Below are positions 51,214 to 59,425 of a stretch of DNA of 64,000 nucleotides, one piece after another. Under the pieces are notes generated by a model, which saw only the letters and a list, made by a program, of their open reading frames with translations, was not told the DNA's origin and did not search any database. The stretch spans positions 124,001 to 188,000 of the forward strand of contig CALWLW010000003.1 in assembly GCA_944381625.1 (NCBI GenBank). Direction: 5' to 3'. The stretch's first letter is position 1. The number at the start of each line of letters is the position of its first letter. The position numbers and the translations under genes were made by a program. This DNA comes from an uncultured Lachnoclostridium sp. (GTDB lineage: Bacteria > Bacillota > Clostridia > Lachnospirales > Lachnospiraceae).

Positions 51214-51801
51214 ATGAAACGGTGGACAGTATGCGTCTGGATACTGGCAGTGATGCTGCTGGCGGCAGGGTGCGGGGCATCCTTTGAACCGTCGGTGACT
51301 TCTGTTTACATAAAAAAAGACGGCACGCTGACGCAGGCGATTGTGGAGAGCTTTGAGAAAGCCTATTACAGCGAGAATGAGTTTGCGTCCATGGTGGAGA
51401 AAGAGATATCGGCTTACAACCAGCGCCGCGGGGAGGACGTGATCACCCTGAACAGCCTGGAGGCGGAGGACGATACCATGTATCTTCTGCTGGATTATAC
51501 GGATGTGGACGCCTATGCGGAATACAACGATACCTTCTGCTATGTGGGAACCGTGGGAAGCGCCCTGGATGAAGGCTTCCCTTTCAATATGGATTTCCGC
51601 GATACGTCCTATGCGGAGCAGGAGATTACGGACGTGACGGCGGGCAGGGACCATTCCATCGTGATTTTACGGGACGAAGGGACGGTACAGCTGGAGGCCC
51701 CGGTGAAATACGTCAGCAACAATGTGGAGATTCTTTCGGATCATATGCTTCAGGTCATGACCATTGAAGACCCTGAAGAGTATGCATATATTGTTTATTG
51801 A
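51214..51801 (+). CDS. Putative lipoprotein of unknown function
   Basis: 195-aa exported protein with a lipoprotein signal peptide (hydrophobic residues 5-18, lipobox LAAGC with Cys20 near the end). The mature part is acidic with alternating beta-like stretches (VTSVYIKKDGTL, DDTMYLLLDYT). I do not recognise a domain. AGGAGGGAACAGA precedes the ATG. It is 20 bases before glyS and shares its promoter, though a link to translation is not obvious. Confidence 0.75.
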   Translation: MKRWTVCVWILAVMLLAAGCGASFEPSVTSVYIKKDGTLTQAIVESFEKAYYSENEFASMVEKEISAYNQRRGEDVITLNSLEAEDDTMYLLLDYTDVDAYAEYNDTFCYVGTVGSALDEGFPFNMDFRDTSYAEQEITDVTAGRDHSIVILRDEGTVQLEAPVKYVSNNVEILSDHMLQVMTIEDPEEYAYIVY

Positions 51802-51821
51802 AAAAGTGAGGAGATCAATTC

Positions 51822-53210
51822 ATGGAAAAGACAATGGAGAAAATCGTAGCTCTGGCCAAAAACCGCGGATTTGTATATCCGGGCAGCGAGATCTACGGCG
51901 GCCTGGCAAATACCTGGGATTATGGTAACCTGGGCGTGGAATTAAAGAACAATGTCAAGAGAGCCTGGTGGCAGAAATTCATCCAGGAGAATCCCTACAA
52001 TGTGGGCGTGGACTGCGCGATCCTGATGAACCCGCAGACCTGGGTGGCGTCCGGCCATCTGGGAGGCTTTTCGGACCCGCTGATGGACTGCAAATCTTGC
52101 CATGAGCGTTTCCGCGCCGATAAACTGATCGAAGATTATATGGAAGAAAACGGCATCCAGATCGAGGGCTCCGTGGACGGCTGGTCCCAGGAAGAGATGA
52201 AGCAGTACATCGATGAGCACAATATTGTCTGCCCCAGCTGCGGCAAGAAAGATTTCACCGATATCCGCCAGTTCAACCTGATGTTCAAGACCTTCCAGGG
52301 TGTGACTGAGGACGCCAAGAGTACCGTGTACCTGCGTCCGGAGACTGCCCAGGGTATCTTCGTGAACTTCAAAAACGTGCAGCGTACCTCCCGGAAGAAA
52401 GTCCCGTTCGGCATCGGACAGATCGGAAAATCCTTCCGCAACGAGATCACGCCGGGCAACTTCACCTTCCGTACCAGGGAGTTCGAGCAGATGGAACTGG
52501 AATTCTTCTGCAAGCCGGGAACAGACCTGGAGTGGTTCCAGTACTGGAGAGGCTTCTGCCGCGACTGGCTGTTAAGCCTGGGCATGAAAGAGGAAGAGAT
52601 GCGGCTGCGTGACCATTCTCCGGAGGAACTGAGCTTCTACAGCAAGGGAACCACGGATATTGAGTTCCTGTTCCCGTTCGGCTGGGGCGAGCTGTGGGGC
52701 ATTGCGGACCGTACAGATTATGACCTGACCCAGCACCAGAATGTATCCGGCGAGGATATGAGCTATTTTGACGACGAGGTGAAGGAGAAATATATTCCGT
52801 ATGTCATCGAGCCGTCCCTGGGCGCGGACCGCGTGGTTCTGGCGTTCCTGTGTTCCGCATACGACGAAGAAGAGCTGGAGGGCGGAGACGTGCGGACCGT
52901 GCTGCATTTCCATCCGGCCCTGGCGCCTGTGAAGATCGGCGTGCTTCCCCTGTCCAAGAAACTGGCGGAGGGTGCGGAGAAGATCTATGCGCATCTTTGC
53001 AAAAAATACAACTGCGAGTATGATGACAGAGGAAATATCGGCAAGAGATACCGCCGTCTGGACGAGATCGGCACGCCGTACTGCGTGACCTACGACTTCG
53101 AATCCGAGACCGATGGCTGCGTGACGGTCCGCGACCGCGACACCATGGCGCAGGAGCGTGTGAAGATCGAGGATCTGGACGCGTATTTCGAGGAAAAATT
53201 TGCTTTCTAA
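51822..53210 (+). CDS. glyS: Glycyl-tRNA synthetase (alpha2 type)
   Basis: 462-aa class II synthetase of the single-chain (eukaryote/archaea-like) type. Motif 1-2 regions are seen as [14 protein letters not shown] and [14 protein letters not shown], motif 3 as [13 protein letters not shown], followed by an anticodon-binding domain starting near residue 365. A zinc-type CxxC pair (CKSCHERF and CPSCGKK) is visible near residues 90-145. No T-box leader is seen. AGTGAGGAGATC precedes the ATG. Confidence 0.95.
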   Translation: MEKTMEKIVALAKNRGFVYPGSEIYGGLANTWDYGNLGVELKNNVKRAWWQKFIQENPYNVGVDCAILMNPQTWVASGHLGGFSDPLMDCKSCHERFRADKLIEDYMEENGIQIEGSVDGWSQEEMKQYIDEHNIVCPSCGKKDFTDIRQFNLMFKTFQGVTEDAKSTVYLRPETAQGIFVNFKNVQRTSRKKVPFGIGQIGKSFRNEITPGNFTFRTREFEQMELEFFCKPGTDLEWFQYWRGFCRDWLLSLGMKEEEMRLRDHSPEELSFYSKGTTDIEFLFPFGWGELWGIADRTDYDLTQHQNVSGEDMSYFDDEVKEKYIPYVIEPSLGADRVVLAFLCSAYDEEELEGGDVRTVLHFHPALAPVKIGVLPLSKKLAEGAEKIYAHLCKKYNCEYDDRGNIGKRYRRLDEIGTPYCVTYDFESETDGCVTVRDRDTMAQERVKIEDLDAYFEEKFAF

Positions 53211-53223
53211 GGACATAAAAATC

Positions 53224-53263
53224 ACCGGCGGCATTGAAATGCCGCCGGTTTTTATGTTATAAT
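53224..53263 (+). terminator. glyS terminator overlapped by the pfk promoter
   Basis: ACCGGCGGCAT (53224-53234) and ATGCCGCCGGT (53239-53249) with a TTTT tail. The promoter -35 TTGAAA (53234-53239) is the loop of this hairpin; after an 18-base spacer the -10 TATAAT is at 53258-53263. Confidence 0.72.
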
Positions 53264-53344
53264 GGCACAAAGTGCGGATTGTACCACTGTGCATATTGTT
53301 TTTGTGCCTGCCGCACCAAATTACATTTTCTGGAGGTTAGAAAA

Positions 53345-54586
53345 ATGAGTGAATTAAAAGGAGCTATGATCATTGGCCAGTCCGGTGGTCCGTCTTCTGT
53401 CATCAACGCCAGCTGCTACGGCGCAATCAAAGCAGGGCTTGATTCTGATTGTATCACCAAGGTTTACGGAGCTGCCAACGGTATCGTGGGCGTGCTTAAC
53501 GACAGACTCTACGTGATGGACGAAGAGGATCCGGAAGAGCTTGCAATCATGAAATATACCCCGTCTTCCGCACTGGGTTCCTGCCGTTACAAGATCGCAG
53601 ACCCGGATGTGGATGAGACCGATTATAAGAAAATCCTGGAGATCTTCAAGAAATACGACGTGCGTTATTTCTTCTACAATGGCGGAAACGACTCCATGGA
53701 CACCTGCAACAAGATTTCCAAATATATGAAGAAAGTGGGATATGACTGCCGTGTTATGGGTATCCCGAAGACCATCGACAACGACCTGTTCGGAACCGAC
53801 CACTGCCCGGGCTTCGCTTCCGCGGCGAAATACATCGCTACCTCTCTGGTAGAGCTGTATCAGGATTCTCATGTATATGACAAGGGACAGGTGACGATCG
53901 TGGAGATCATGGGCCGTCATGCAGGATGGCTGGCAGGCGCCGCTTCCCTGGCCAGAGTGGCAGGATATCCGGCAGACCTGATCTACCTTCCGGAAGTAGA
54001 CTTCAACATGGACGAGTTCCTTGAGGATGTGAAGAAGATCTGGGAAGAGAACCACAACGTGATCGTGGCAGTATCCGAGGGTATCCATTACGTGGACGGC
54101 AAGTTCGTATCTGAGGCTGAGACTTCCGCTACCGACGGATTTGGACATGCACAGCTGGGCGGACTGGCAGCAAGACTGGCAGACGTGGTGAAGAACGCGA
54201 TCCCGGGCGTGAAGGTTCGTCCCATCGAGCTTTCCCTGCTGCAGCGCTGCGCAGAGCACTGCGCATCCCAGACGGATTCCGACGAGTCCTTCATGGCGGG
54301 CCAGACCGCGGTTCAGGAAGCGATCAAGGGCGTGACCGACAAGATGGTAGGCTTCAAGTGCACCCGTGACGAGAACGGCTACAAGTGCGAAGCAGACCTT
54401 CTGGATCTGTCTTCCGTAGCAAACTACGAGAAGAAGGTTCCGGTGGAATGGATCAACGAGAGAGGAAACAACGTGAGCGACGAGTTCATCAACTACGCGC
54501 TTCCGCTGATCCAGGGCGAGATCCAGATGAAGAAGGAGAATTCCCTTCCGCGCTTTGTAAAACTGAAAAAAGTATTTGCAGAGTAA
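53345..54586 (+). CDS. 6-phosphofructokinase, PPi-dependent type
   Basis: 413-aa phosphofructokinase. The phosphoryl donor residues are of pyrophosphate type: GGND at 113-116 places Asp at the position that is Gly in ATP enzymes, and Lys is in PKTIDND (141-147) where ATP enzymes have Gly. The Asn in GGND, in place of the usual Asp, is noted. Catalytic TIDND and MGRHAGW are intact. Start ATG 53345 follows CTGGAGGTTAGAAAA. Length is typical for the long PPi clade. A terminator follows at once. Confidence 0.9.
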   Translation: MSELKGAMIIGQSGGPSSVINASCYGAIKAGLDSDCITKVYGAANGIVGVLNDRLYVMDEEDPEELAIMKYTPSSALGSCRYKIADPDVDETDYKKILEIFKKYDVRYFFYNGGNDSMDTCNKISKYMKKVGYDCRVMGIPKTIDNDLFGTDHCPGFASAAKYIATSLVELYQDSHVYDKGQVTIVEIMGRHAGWLAGAASLARVAGYPADLIYLPEVDFNMDEFLEDVKKIWEENHNVIVAVSEGIHYVDGKFVSEAETSATDGFGHAQLGGLAARLADVVKNAIPGVKVRPIELSLLQRCAEHCASQTDSDESFMAGQTAVQEAIKGVTDKMVGFKCTRDENGYKCEADLLDLSSVANYEKKVPVEWINERGNNVSDEFINYALPLIQGEIQMKKENSLPRFVKLKKVFAE

Positions 54587-54600
54587 TATGACCATATGGG

Positions 54601-54632
54601 GCCGCCTGTCCAGTCTTTGGACAGGCGGCTTT
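54601..54632 (+). terminator. Terminator after pfk
   Basis: GCCGCCTGTCC, AGTCTTT loop, GGACAGGCGGC, then TTTTG. Confidence 0.88.
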
Positions 54633-54733
54633 TGTTCAAAAGTGCAACAAATGAAGAACTGTTAAAAGTGCTGAATTACTATATGAACAAGGATACTTTT
54701 ATGCAATTTGAATTGTGGAATGGGGAATTATGA
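54632..54733 (+). pseudogene. Short open frame, probable 3' remnant of a lost gene
   Basis: Open frame ending at TGA 54731-54733, coding for a peptide beginning LFKSATNEELLKV and ending FELWNGEL. It has no ribosome binding site and enters directly out of the pfk terminator, so it looks like the tail of a deleted gene. Family unknown. Confidence 0.3.
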
Positions 54734-54797
54734 AACAGTCGCAGCAAAAGGATAAAGGGAAGCGATAAATCGGAATTTTATAGAGGGGGTTATTCAT

Positions 54798-55187
54798 TTG
54801 AAAAAGTTGATAACATTAACTTTCGTATTGGTTTGTATTCTTGTTCTGGCAGGCTGTGGGAAGAACGATACTTATAAGATAAGCATTACTGTACCTGCTG
54901 GAAGTACAGAAACATTTGTTTACTCGGACGAAGAAATATCGGCAACAGGCAATACAATTAACATTTCTTCTGGTGAAGGATTGGGAGATACAGAAGTAAT
55001 TTTACAGCCAGTCGATGAAACGGTAGAAGCTGGATATGTGGCAACATATCTAACCCCAGGAACGCCTGTTAAATTTGATGCGGTAAAGGGCGAATGGTTC
55101 AAAGTCGGCGTATCTATGCAAAATGATACTGATACAGATATAACTGTTTATGTCGAAGTCGAAGGTGTAGATGTGAGAATTGAGTAA
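54798..55187 (+). CDS. Small putative lipoprotein
   Basis: 129-aa exported protein using a TTG start (54798) after GAGGGGGTTATTCAT. The signal peptide MKKLITLTFVLVCILVLAGC has a lipobox LAGC with Cys20. The mature part is Thr/Ser/Asp-rich and beta-like with no recognised domain. A/T-rich compared with pfk and ppdK on either side. Probably an isolated accessory gene inserted in this interval. Confidence 0.75.
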   Translation: MKKLITLTFVLVCILVLAGCGKNDTYKISITVPAGSTETFVYSDEEISATGNTINISSGEGLGDTEVILQPVDETVEAGYVATYLTPGTPVKFDAVKGEWFKVGVSMQNDTDTDITVYVEVEGVDVRIE

Positions 55188-55612
55188 TTCTAATTTATCA
55201 ATCTCCAATTATCCGCCCGGAAAAGAACTGCCCGTCATGAACGCTTCCGGTAATCCGCACCATGATGGAGGACGACGGATGGCCGTTGTACTGCTTTAAG
55301 GGGGATTTTCATCCCCAGACCGGCATTCCCTATCTGATGTTCAGGGATGATTTTGGATGTTCTGTCTGGAAATTTTTTGATGAAGGAAGCGAAAAAATTG
55401 CGACCCTGTTCAAACTGGGGCAGACATCCCCACCGCCCGAGCCTGTCAGGTCTGGCTCCTGCGAAAGGATTGGATGCGGGTGACACATTCGGAACCATAA
55501 AAAGACTGATATTCCGTCAGATTGATGGTTGCACCAGCGAAACTCGTTAAAAAAATGACAAAAATAAGTGAAAAAATAACCATAAATATGTAAAAACAGC
55601 ACAAAGCATCTA
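55188..55612. other. Non-coding stretch with a probable gene remnant
   Basis: No intact gene seen between the lipoprotein and the ppdK promoter. A frame at 55262-55483 (73 codons, starting MMEDDGWPLYCFKGDFHP) has protein-like composition in its first 50 residues but lacks a ribosome binding site and turns Pro/Cys-rich at the end. I read it as a fragment of a lost gene. The rest is A/T-rich with no clear structure. Confidence 0.4.
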
Positions 55613-55640
55613 TTGACTTTCATGTAAAATATGGTATGAT
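55613..55640 (+). promoter_or_regulatory. Promoter of ppdK
   Basis: -35 TTGACT (55613-55618), 16 bases, -10 TATGAT (55635-55640). The start is expected near 55647. Confidence 0.65.
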
Positions 55641-55646
55641 AATTAT

Positions 55647-55680
55647 GTGCGCAGAGTGAGACACACGTTGCGCACTTTTT
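55647..55680 (+). promoter_or_regulatory. 5'-terminal hairpin with T-run in ppdK leader
   Basis: GTGCGCA (55647-55653) and TGCGCAC (55669-55675) followed by TTTTTATTTTC. It begins at the predicted first transcribed base. Either a very early attenuator or a 5' stabilising stem-loop. Confidence 0.6.
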
Positions 55681-55717
55681 ATTTTCATTTTTAATCACTT
55701 TTTAGGAGGGTTATGTG

Positions 55718-58342
55718 ATGGCGAAGTGGGTTTATATGTTCACGGAAGGGAACGCGTCCATGAGAAATCTTCTGGGCGGCAAAGGCGCGAATCTTGCTGA
55801 GATGACCAGCCTTGGGCTTCCGGTGCCGCAGGGATTCACAGTCACGACAGAGGCGTGTACGCAGTACTATGAAGATGGCAGGATGATCAACGACGAGATC
55901 ATGGGCCAGGTCATGGAAGCAATGGGGAAACTGGAGGAGATTACCGGCAAGAAGTTCGGAAGCAAGGAGAATCCGCTTCTGGTGTCGGTACGTTCCGGCG
56001 CACGCGCTTCTATGCCCGGTATGATGGATACGATCCTGAACCTGGGCCTGAACGAAGAGGTAGTAGAGACTCTGGCAGAGGCGTCCGGCAATCCGCGCTG
56101 GGCATGGGACTGCTACAGAAGATTTATCCAGATGTATTCCGACGTGGTTATGGAAGTCGGAAAGAAATATTTTGAAGAGCTCATCGACAAGATGAAAAAA
56201 GAAAAAGGCGTGAAGCTGGATGTGGAACTGACCGCCGAGGATCTGAAAGCGCTGGCGTCTCAGTTCAAGGCTGAGTACAAGGCGAAGATCGGCGCAGACT
56301 TCCCATCTGACGCGAAGGAGCAGCTTGTGGGCGCTGTGAAGGCCGTGTTCCGTTCTTGGGACAACCCCAGAGCCAACGTGTATCGCCGTGACAATGATAT
56401 CCCCTATTCCTGGGGAACCGCCGTCAACGTACAGATGATGGCGTTTGGTAATATGGGCGATGACTGCGGTACCGGCGTGGCGTTCACGAGAGACCCGGCT
56501 ACCGGTGAGAATGGCCTGTTCGGCGAGTTCCTCACCAACGCCCAGGGCGAGGACGTGGTGGCAGGTGTGCGTACACCCATGCACATCAGCGAGATGGAAG
56601 AGAAATTCCCGGAGGCTTTCGAGCAGTTTAAGAACGTATGCAAGACCCTGGAGACTCATTACAGAGATATGCAGGACATGGAGTTCACCGTGGAGCATGG
56701 CAAGCTGTACATGCTGCAGACCCGCAGCGGCAAGAGGACGGCGAGAGCCGCTCTGAAGATCGCCTGCGACCTGGTGGACGAGGGTATGAGGACAGAAGAA
56801 GAAGCAGTGGCCATGATCGATCCGAGGAATCTGGACTCCCTGCTGCACCCGCAGTTCGACGCGGACGCGCTGAAAAAAGCGGTACCCATCGGCAAGGCGC
56901 TGGGCGCATCTCCGGGAGCTGCCTGCGGACGTATCGTATTCACGGCGGACGACGTGGAAGCGTGGGCGGCCAGAGGCGAGAAGGTTGTCCTGGTGCGTCT
57001 GGAGACGTCCCCGGAGGATATCACCGGTATGAAGTATGCTCAGGGCATCCTGACGGCACGCGGCGGAATGACCTCCCATGCGGCAGTGGTTGCGCGCGGT
57101 ATGGGGACATGCTGTGTATCCGGCTGCGGCGACATGGTAATGGACGAGGCCAACAAGAAATTCACGCTGGGCGGAAAAGAGTTCCATGAAGGAGATTCCA
57201 TCTCCCTGGACGGTTCCACCGGCAATATCTACGACGGTATCATTCCCACAGTAGACGCGAAGATCGCAGGCGAGTTCGGTCGCATCATGGGCTGGGCGGA
57301 CAAATACAGAAAACTGAAAGTACGCGCCAATGCGGATACGCCGGGCGACGCGAAGAAAGCCCGCGAGCTGGGAGCAGAAGGCATCGGCCTGTGCCGTACC
57401 GAGCATATGTTCTTCAACGGCGACAGGATCGACGCGTTCCGCGAGATGATCTGTGCCGAGACGAAGGAAGAAAGAGAAGCAGCTCTGGAGAAGATCCTTC
57501 CGGAGCAGCAGGGCGATTTCGAGAAACTGTACGAGGCCGTGGAAGGCAACCCGGTTACTATCCGTTTCCTGGATCCGCCTCTGCATGAGTTCGTACCCAC
57601 CGAGGAAGCGGACATCAAGAAACTGGCCGACGCGCAGGGCAAGACTGTGGATCAGATCAAAGCGATCATCGACAGCCTGCATGAGTTCAACCCCATGATG
57701 GGTCATCGTGGATGCCGTCTGGCGGTTACTTACCCGGAGATTGCAGTGATGCAGACGAAGGCAGTGATCCGCGCGGCGATCAACGTGAAGAAGAACCATC
57801 CGGAATGGAACGTAAAACCGGAGATTATGATCCCGCTGGTAGGCGATGAGAAAGAACTGAAATACGTGAAGGATTTCGTAGTGGAGACCGCGGACGCAGA
57901 GATCGCGGCGCAGGGTATCGACCTGAAATATGAGGTGGGTACGATGATCGAGATCCCCAGAGCAGCCCTGACGGCTGACGATATTGCAAAGGAAGCAGAC
58001 TTCTTCTGCTTCGGTACCAACGACCTGACGCAGATGACTTTCGGTTTCTCCCGTGACGACGCAGGCAAGTTCCTGGAGGCATACTACGAGGCGAAGGTTT
58101 ATGAGAACGATCCGTTCGCAAAACTGGATCAGAACGGCGTGGGCAAACTGATGAAGCTGGCCATTGAGCTTGGTAAGCCGGTGAATCCGAAGCTCCACCT
58201 GGGCATCTGCGGCGAGCACGGCGGCGACCCGGCTTCCGTGGAATTCTGCCACAGCATCGGACTGGATTATGTATCCTGCTCACCGTTCCGCGTGCCGATC
58301 GCAAGACTGGCTGCAGCGCAGGCGGCAATCAATGAAAAATAA
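55718..58342 (+). CDS. ppdK: Pyruvate, phosphate dikinase
   Basis: 874-aa enzyme that interconverts pyruvate, ATP and phosphate with PEP, AMP and PPi. The N-terminal ATP-grasp domain starts MAKWVYMFTEG with GGKGANLAEM; the swivelling His454 lies in GGMTSHAAVVARGMG; the C-terminal PEP-binding domain has GTNDLTQMTFGFSRDD and the CGEHGGDP Cys region. Full-length. ATG 55718 follows TAGGAGGGTTATGTG. It makes PPi-linked glycolysis plausible alongside the PPi-type phosphofructokinase at 53345. Confidence 0.96.
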   Translation: MAKWVYMFTEGNASMRNLLGGKGANLAEMTSLGLPVPQGFTVTTEACTQYYEDGRMINDEIMGQVMEAMGKLEEITGKKFGSKENPLLVSVRSGARASMPGMMDTILNLGLNEEVVETLAEASGNPRWAWDCYRRFIQMYSDVVMEVGKKYFEELIDKMKKEKGVKLDVELTAEDLKALASQFKAEYKAKIGADFPSDAKEQLVGAVKAVFRSWDNPRANVYRRDNDIPYSWGTAVNVQMMAFGNMGDDCGTGVAFTRDPATGENGLFGEFLTNAQGEDVVAGVRTPMHISEMEEKFPEAFEQFKNVCKTLETHYRDMQDMEFTVEHGKLYMLQTRSGKRTARAALKIACDLVDEGMRTEEEAVAMIDPRNLDSLLHPQFDADALKKAVPIGKALGASPGAACGRIVFTADDVEAWAARGEKVVLVRLETSPEDITGMKYAQGILTARGGMTSHAAVVARGMGTCCVSGCGDMVMDEANKKFTLGGKEFHEGDSISLDGSTGNIYDGIIPTVDAKIAGEFGRIMGWADKYRKLKVRANADTPGDAKKARELGAEGIGLCRTEHMFFNGDRIDAFREMICAETKEEREAALEKILPEQQGDFEKLYEAVEGNPVTIRFLDPPLHEFVPTEEADIKKLADAQGKTVDQIKAIIDSLHEFNPMMGHRGCRLAVTYPEIAVMQTKAVIRAAINVKKNHPEWNVKPEIMIPLVGDEKELKYVKDFVVETADAEIAAQGIDLKYEVGTMIEIPRAALTADDIAKEADFFCFGTNDLTQMTFGFSRDDAGKFLEAYYEAKVYENDPFAKLDQNGVGKLMKLAIELGKPVNPKLHLGICGEHGGDPASVEFCHSIGLDYVSCSPFRVPIARLAAAQAAINEK

Positions 58343-58370
58343 TTAATCTCAATCAAAGAGATGCAATTGA

Positions 58371-58412
58371 GAGAAGCGTATCATCAGAGATGGTGGTACG
58401 CTTCTCTTTTTT
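58371..58412 (+). terminator. Terminator after ppdK
   Basis: GAGAAGCGTA (58371-58380) and TACGCTTCTC (58397-58406), then six T. Confidence 0.88.
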
Positions 58413-58466
58413 GAAAGGAGGGGCATGATCAGCGTTAGGATTATAATATTCTGAATTGCGTATAAA

Positions 58467-58509
58467 ATACGTATTATATTTGACAAATACGTATTTTGTG
58501 CGTATAATG
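58467..58509 (+). promoter_or_regulatory. hicAB promoter with two operator palindromes
   Basis: -35 TTGACA (58481-58486), 17 bases, -10 TATAAT (58504-58509), a consensus promoter. AATACGTATT occurs at 58467-58476 and 58487-58496, exactly 20 bases apart, the second within a 12-base palindrome AAATACGTATTT in the spacer. Suits repression by HicB. Confidence 0.72.
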
Positions 58510-58561
58510 AATATAGTAAAAAGCATACATACGAAAAACGCATTTCAGGGAGCTTAAAATT

Positions 58562-58732
58562 ATGAAAAGACATGATTTGATCAGGCTTCTCGAAGAAAAT
58601 GGATGGAGTTTTAAAAGAAGCGGCGGAAACCATGATCTATACACGGATGGTAACAGGGTAGAGGCAATTCCAAGACATTCAGAGATAAACGAGATGCTTG
58701 CAAAATCAATCATCAAGAGACTGGGGCTTTAA
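58562..58732 (+). CDS. hicA: HicA family toxin
   Basis: 56-aa mRNA interferase-like toxin with a dsRBD-like fold. It has the family layout: KRHDLIRLLEENGW, then GGNHDLYT with catalytic-position His24, and the C-terminal IPRHSEINEMLAKSIIK. Strong promoter but only a weak GGGAGC purine stretch upstream. Its stop codon lies inside the perfect hairpin CTGGGGC-TTTAA-GCCCCAG (58722-58740), which may lower read-through to hicB or stabilise the message. Confidence 0.9.
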   Translation: MKRHDLIRLLEENGWSFKRSGGNHDLYTDGNRVEAIPRHSEINEMLAKSIIKRLGL

Positions 58733-58797
58733 GCCCCAGGACTTGATGCTCATAAAACTTAGCTTGGATGAGGTGCTTAAAGGAGGAAATGGTCTGC

Positions 58798-59202
58798 ATG
58801 GGAAAGAAAGGAGCGTATCCGGTTATCTTAAAGCGTACGGATGAAGGGTATTATGTGGAAATACCTGATTTTGATTCTGGTACGCAAGGCTCTACGGTCG
58901 CAGAGGCAATGGAAATGGCAAGAGATGCGATAGGACTGATCGGAATTGATTTGGAAGATGGAAAAAAAGAGATTCCAAAGCCATATTCTAAACAATTTAA
59001 AGTTGCGGAAGATGATATTTTCACGTTGGTCGATGTGGATTTTTCAGAGTACAGAAAAAAGGTTGATAATAAGGCAGTAAAAAAGAACTGCACCATTCCC
59101 TATTGGATGAGTGTTGAGGCCGATAAGATCGGTGTCAATTATTCACGCGTACTTCAGGATGCATTGACTGGAATACTGGGAATTAAAAAGGCGGCAAATT
59201 AA
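58798..59202 (+). CDS. hicB: HicB family antitoxin
   Basis: 134-aa antitoxin. The N-terminal partial RNase H-like domain begins YPVILKRTDEGYYVEIPDF with GTQGSTVAEAMEMARDAIG; the C-terminal part (about 95-130), VEADKIGVNYSRVLQDAL, is a ribbon-helix-helix/HTH-like DNA-binding domain for autoregulation. Start ATG 58798 is 11 bases from AGGAGG; ATG 58789 is only 2 bases away from it. It neutralises HicA by binding. Confidence 0.9.
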   Translation: MGKKGAYPVILKRTDEGYYVEIPDFDSGTQGSTVAEAMEMARDAIGLIGIDLEDGKKEIPKPYSKQFKVAEDDIFTLVDVDFSEYRKKVDNKAVKKNCTIPYWMSVEADKIGVNYSRVLQDALTGILGIKKAAN

Positions 59203-59209
59203 ATTTTTT

Positions 59210-59254
59210 GAGGACTGTTGCGAGGCAGATAAATCTGCTGAAATGACAGTCCTC
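59210..59254 (+). terminator. Hairpin after hicB
   Basis: GAGGACTGT (59210-59218) and ACAGTCCTC (59246-59254) with an inner GCAGAT/ATCTGC stem. No T-run on the plus strand, so weak as a terminator; the minus strand ends in AAAAAAT. Confidence 0.5.
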
Positions 59255-59278
59255 ATCTCATGTATCAGAAAAACAAAA

Positions 59279-59317
59279 ATACCCGAAAATGCTTTCCCAT
59301 CAGCATTTTTCGGGTAT
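59279..59317 (-). terminator. Terminator downstream of the tRNA fragment
   Basis: Arms ATACCCGAAAATGCT and AGCATTTTTCGGGTAT. On the minus strand it is followed by TTTTTGTTTTTC, so it terminates leftward transcription and would suit the host tRNA gene. Confidence 0.72.
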
Positions 59318-59333
59318 TTCCGCGCATGAAAAA

Positions 59334-59358
59334 TGGAAGCAAGGAGGCTCGAACCCCC
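59334..59358 (-). other. tRNA 3'-end fragment, candidate left attachment site
   Basis: Minus strand reads T-stem GGGGG, T-loop TTCGAGC, T-stem CTCCT (two G-T pairs), acceptor strand TGCTTCC and discriminator A. The G53-C61 pair and TTCGA bases are as in real tRNAs, but the D and anticodon arms are absent. It sits between the integrase gene and a minus-strand terminator, the geometry of attL after integration at a tRNA 3' end. Confidence 0.55.
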
Positions 59359-59425
59359 TGAAAAATCATCAAATATCCTTAAAAATCAACAATTTTTATA
59401 TTCCGTGTTGCATATCGTGTTGTAT

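Noticed and set aside
51142..51821. T-box leader for glyS or trpS
   Set aside because: No specifier loop or antiterminator pattern; glyS is 20 bases after a lipoprotein gene and trpS 29 bases after mgtE.
55691..58252. 853-codon open frame on the minus strand
   Set aside because: Shadow of ppdK, no motif or ribosome binding site.
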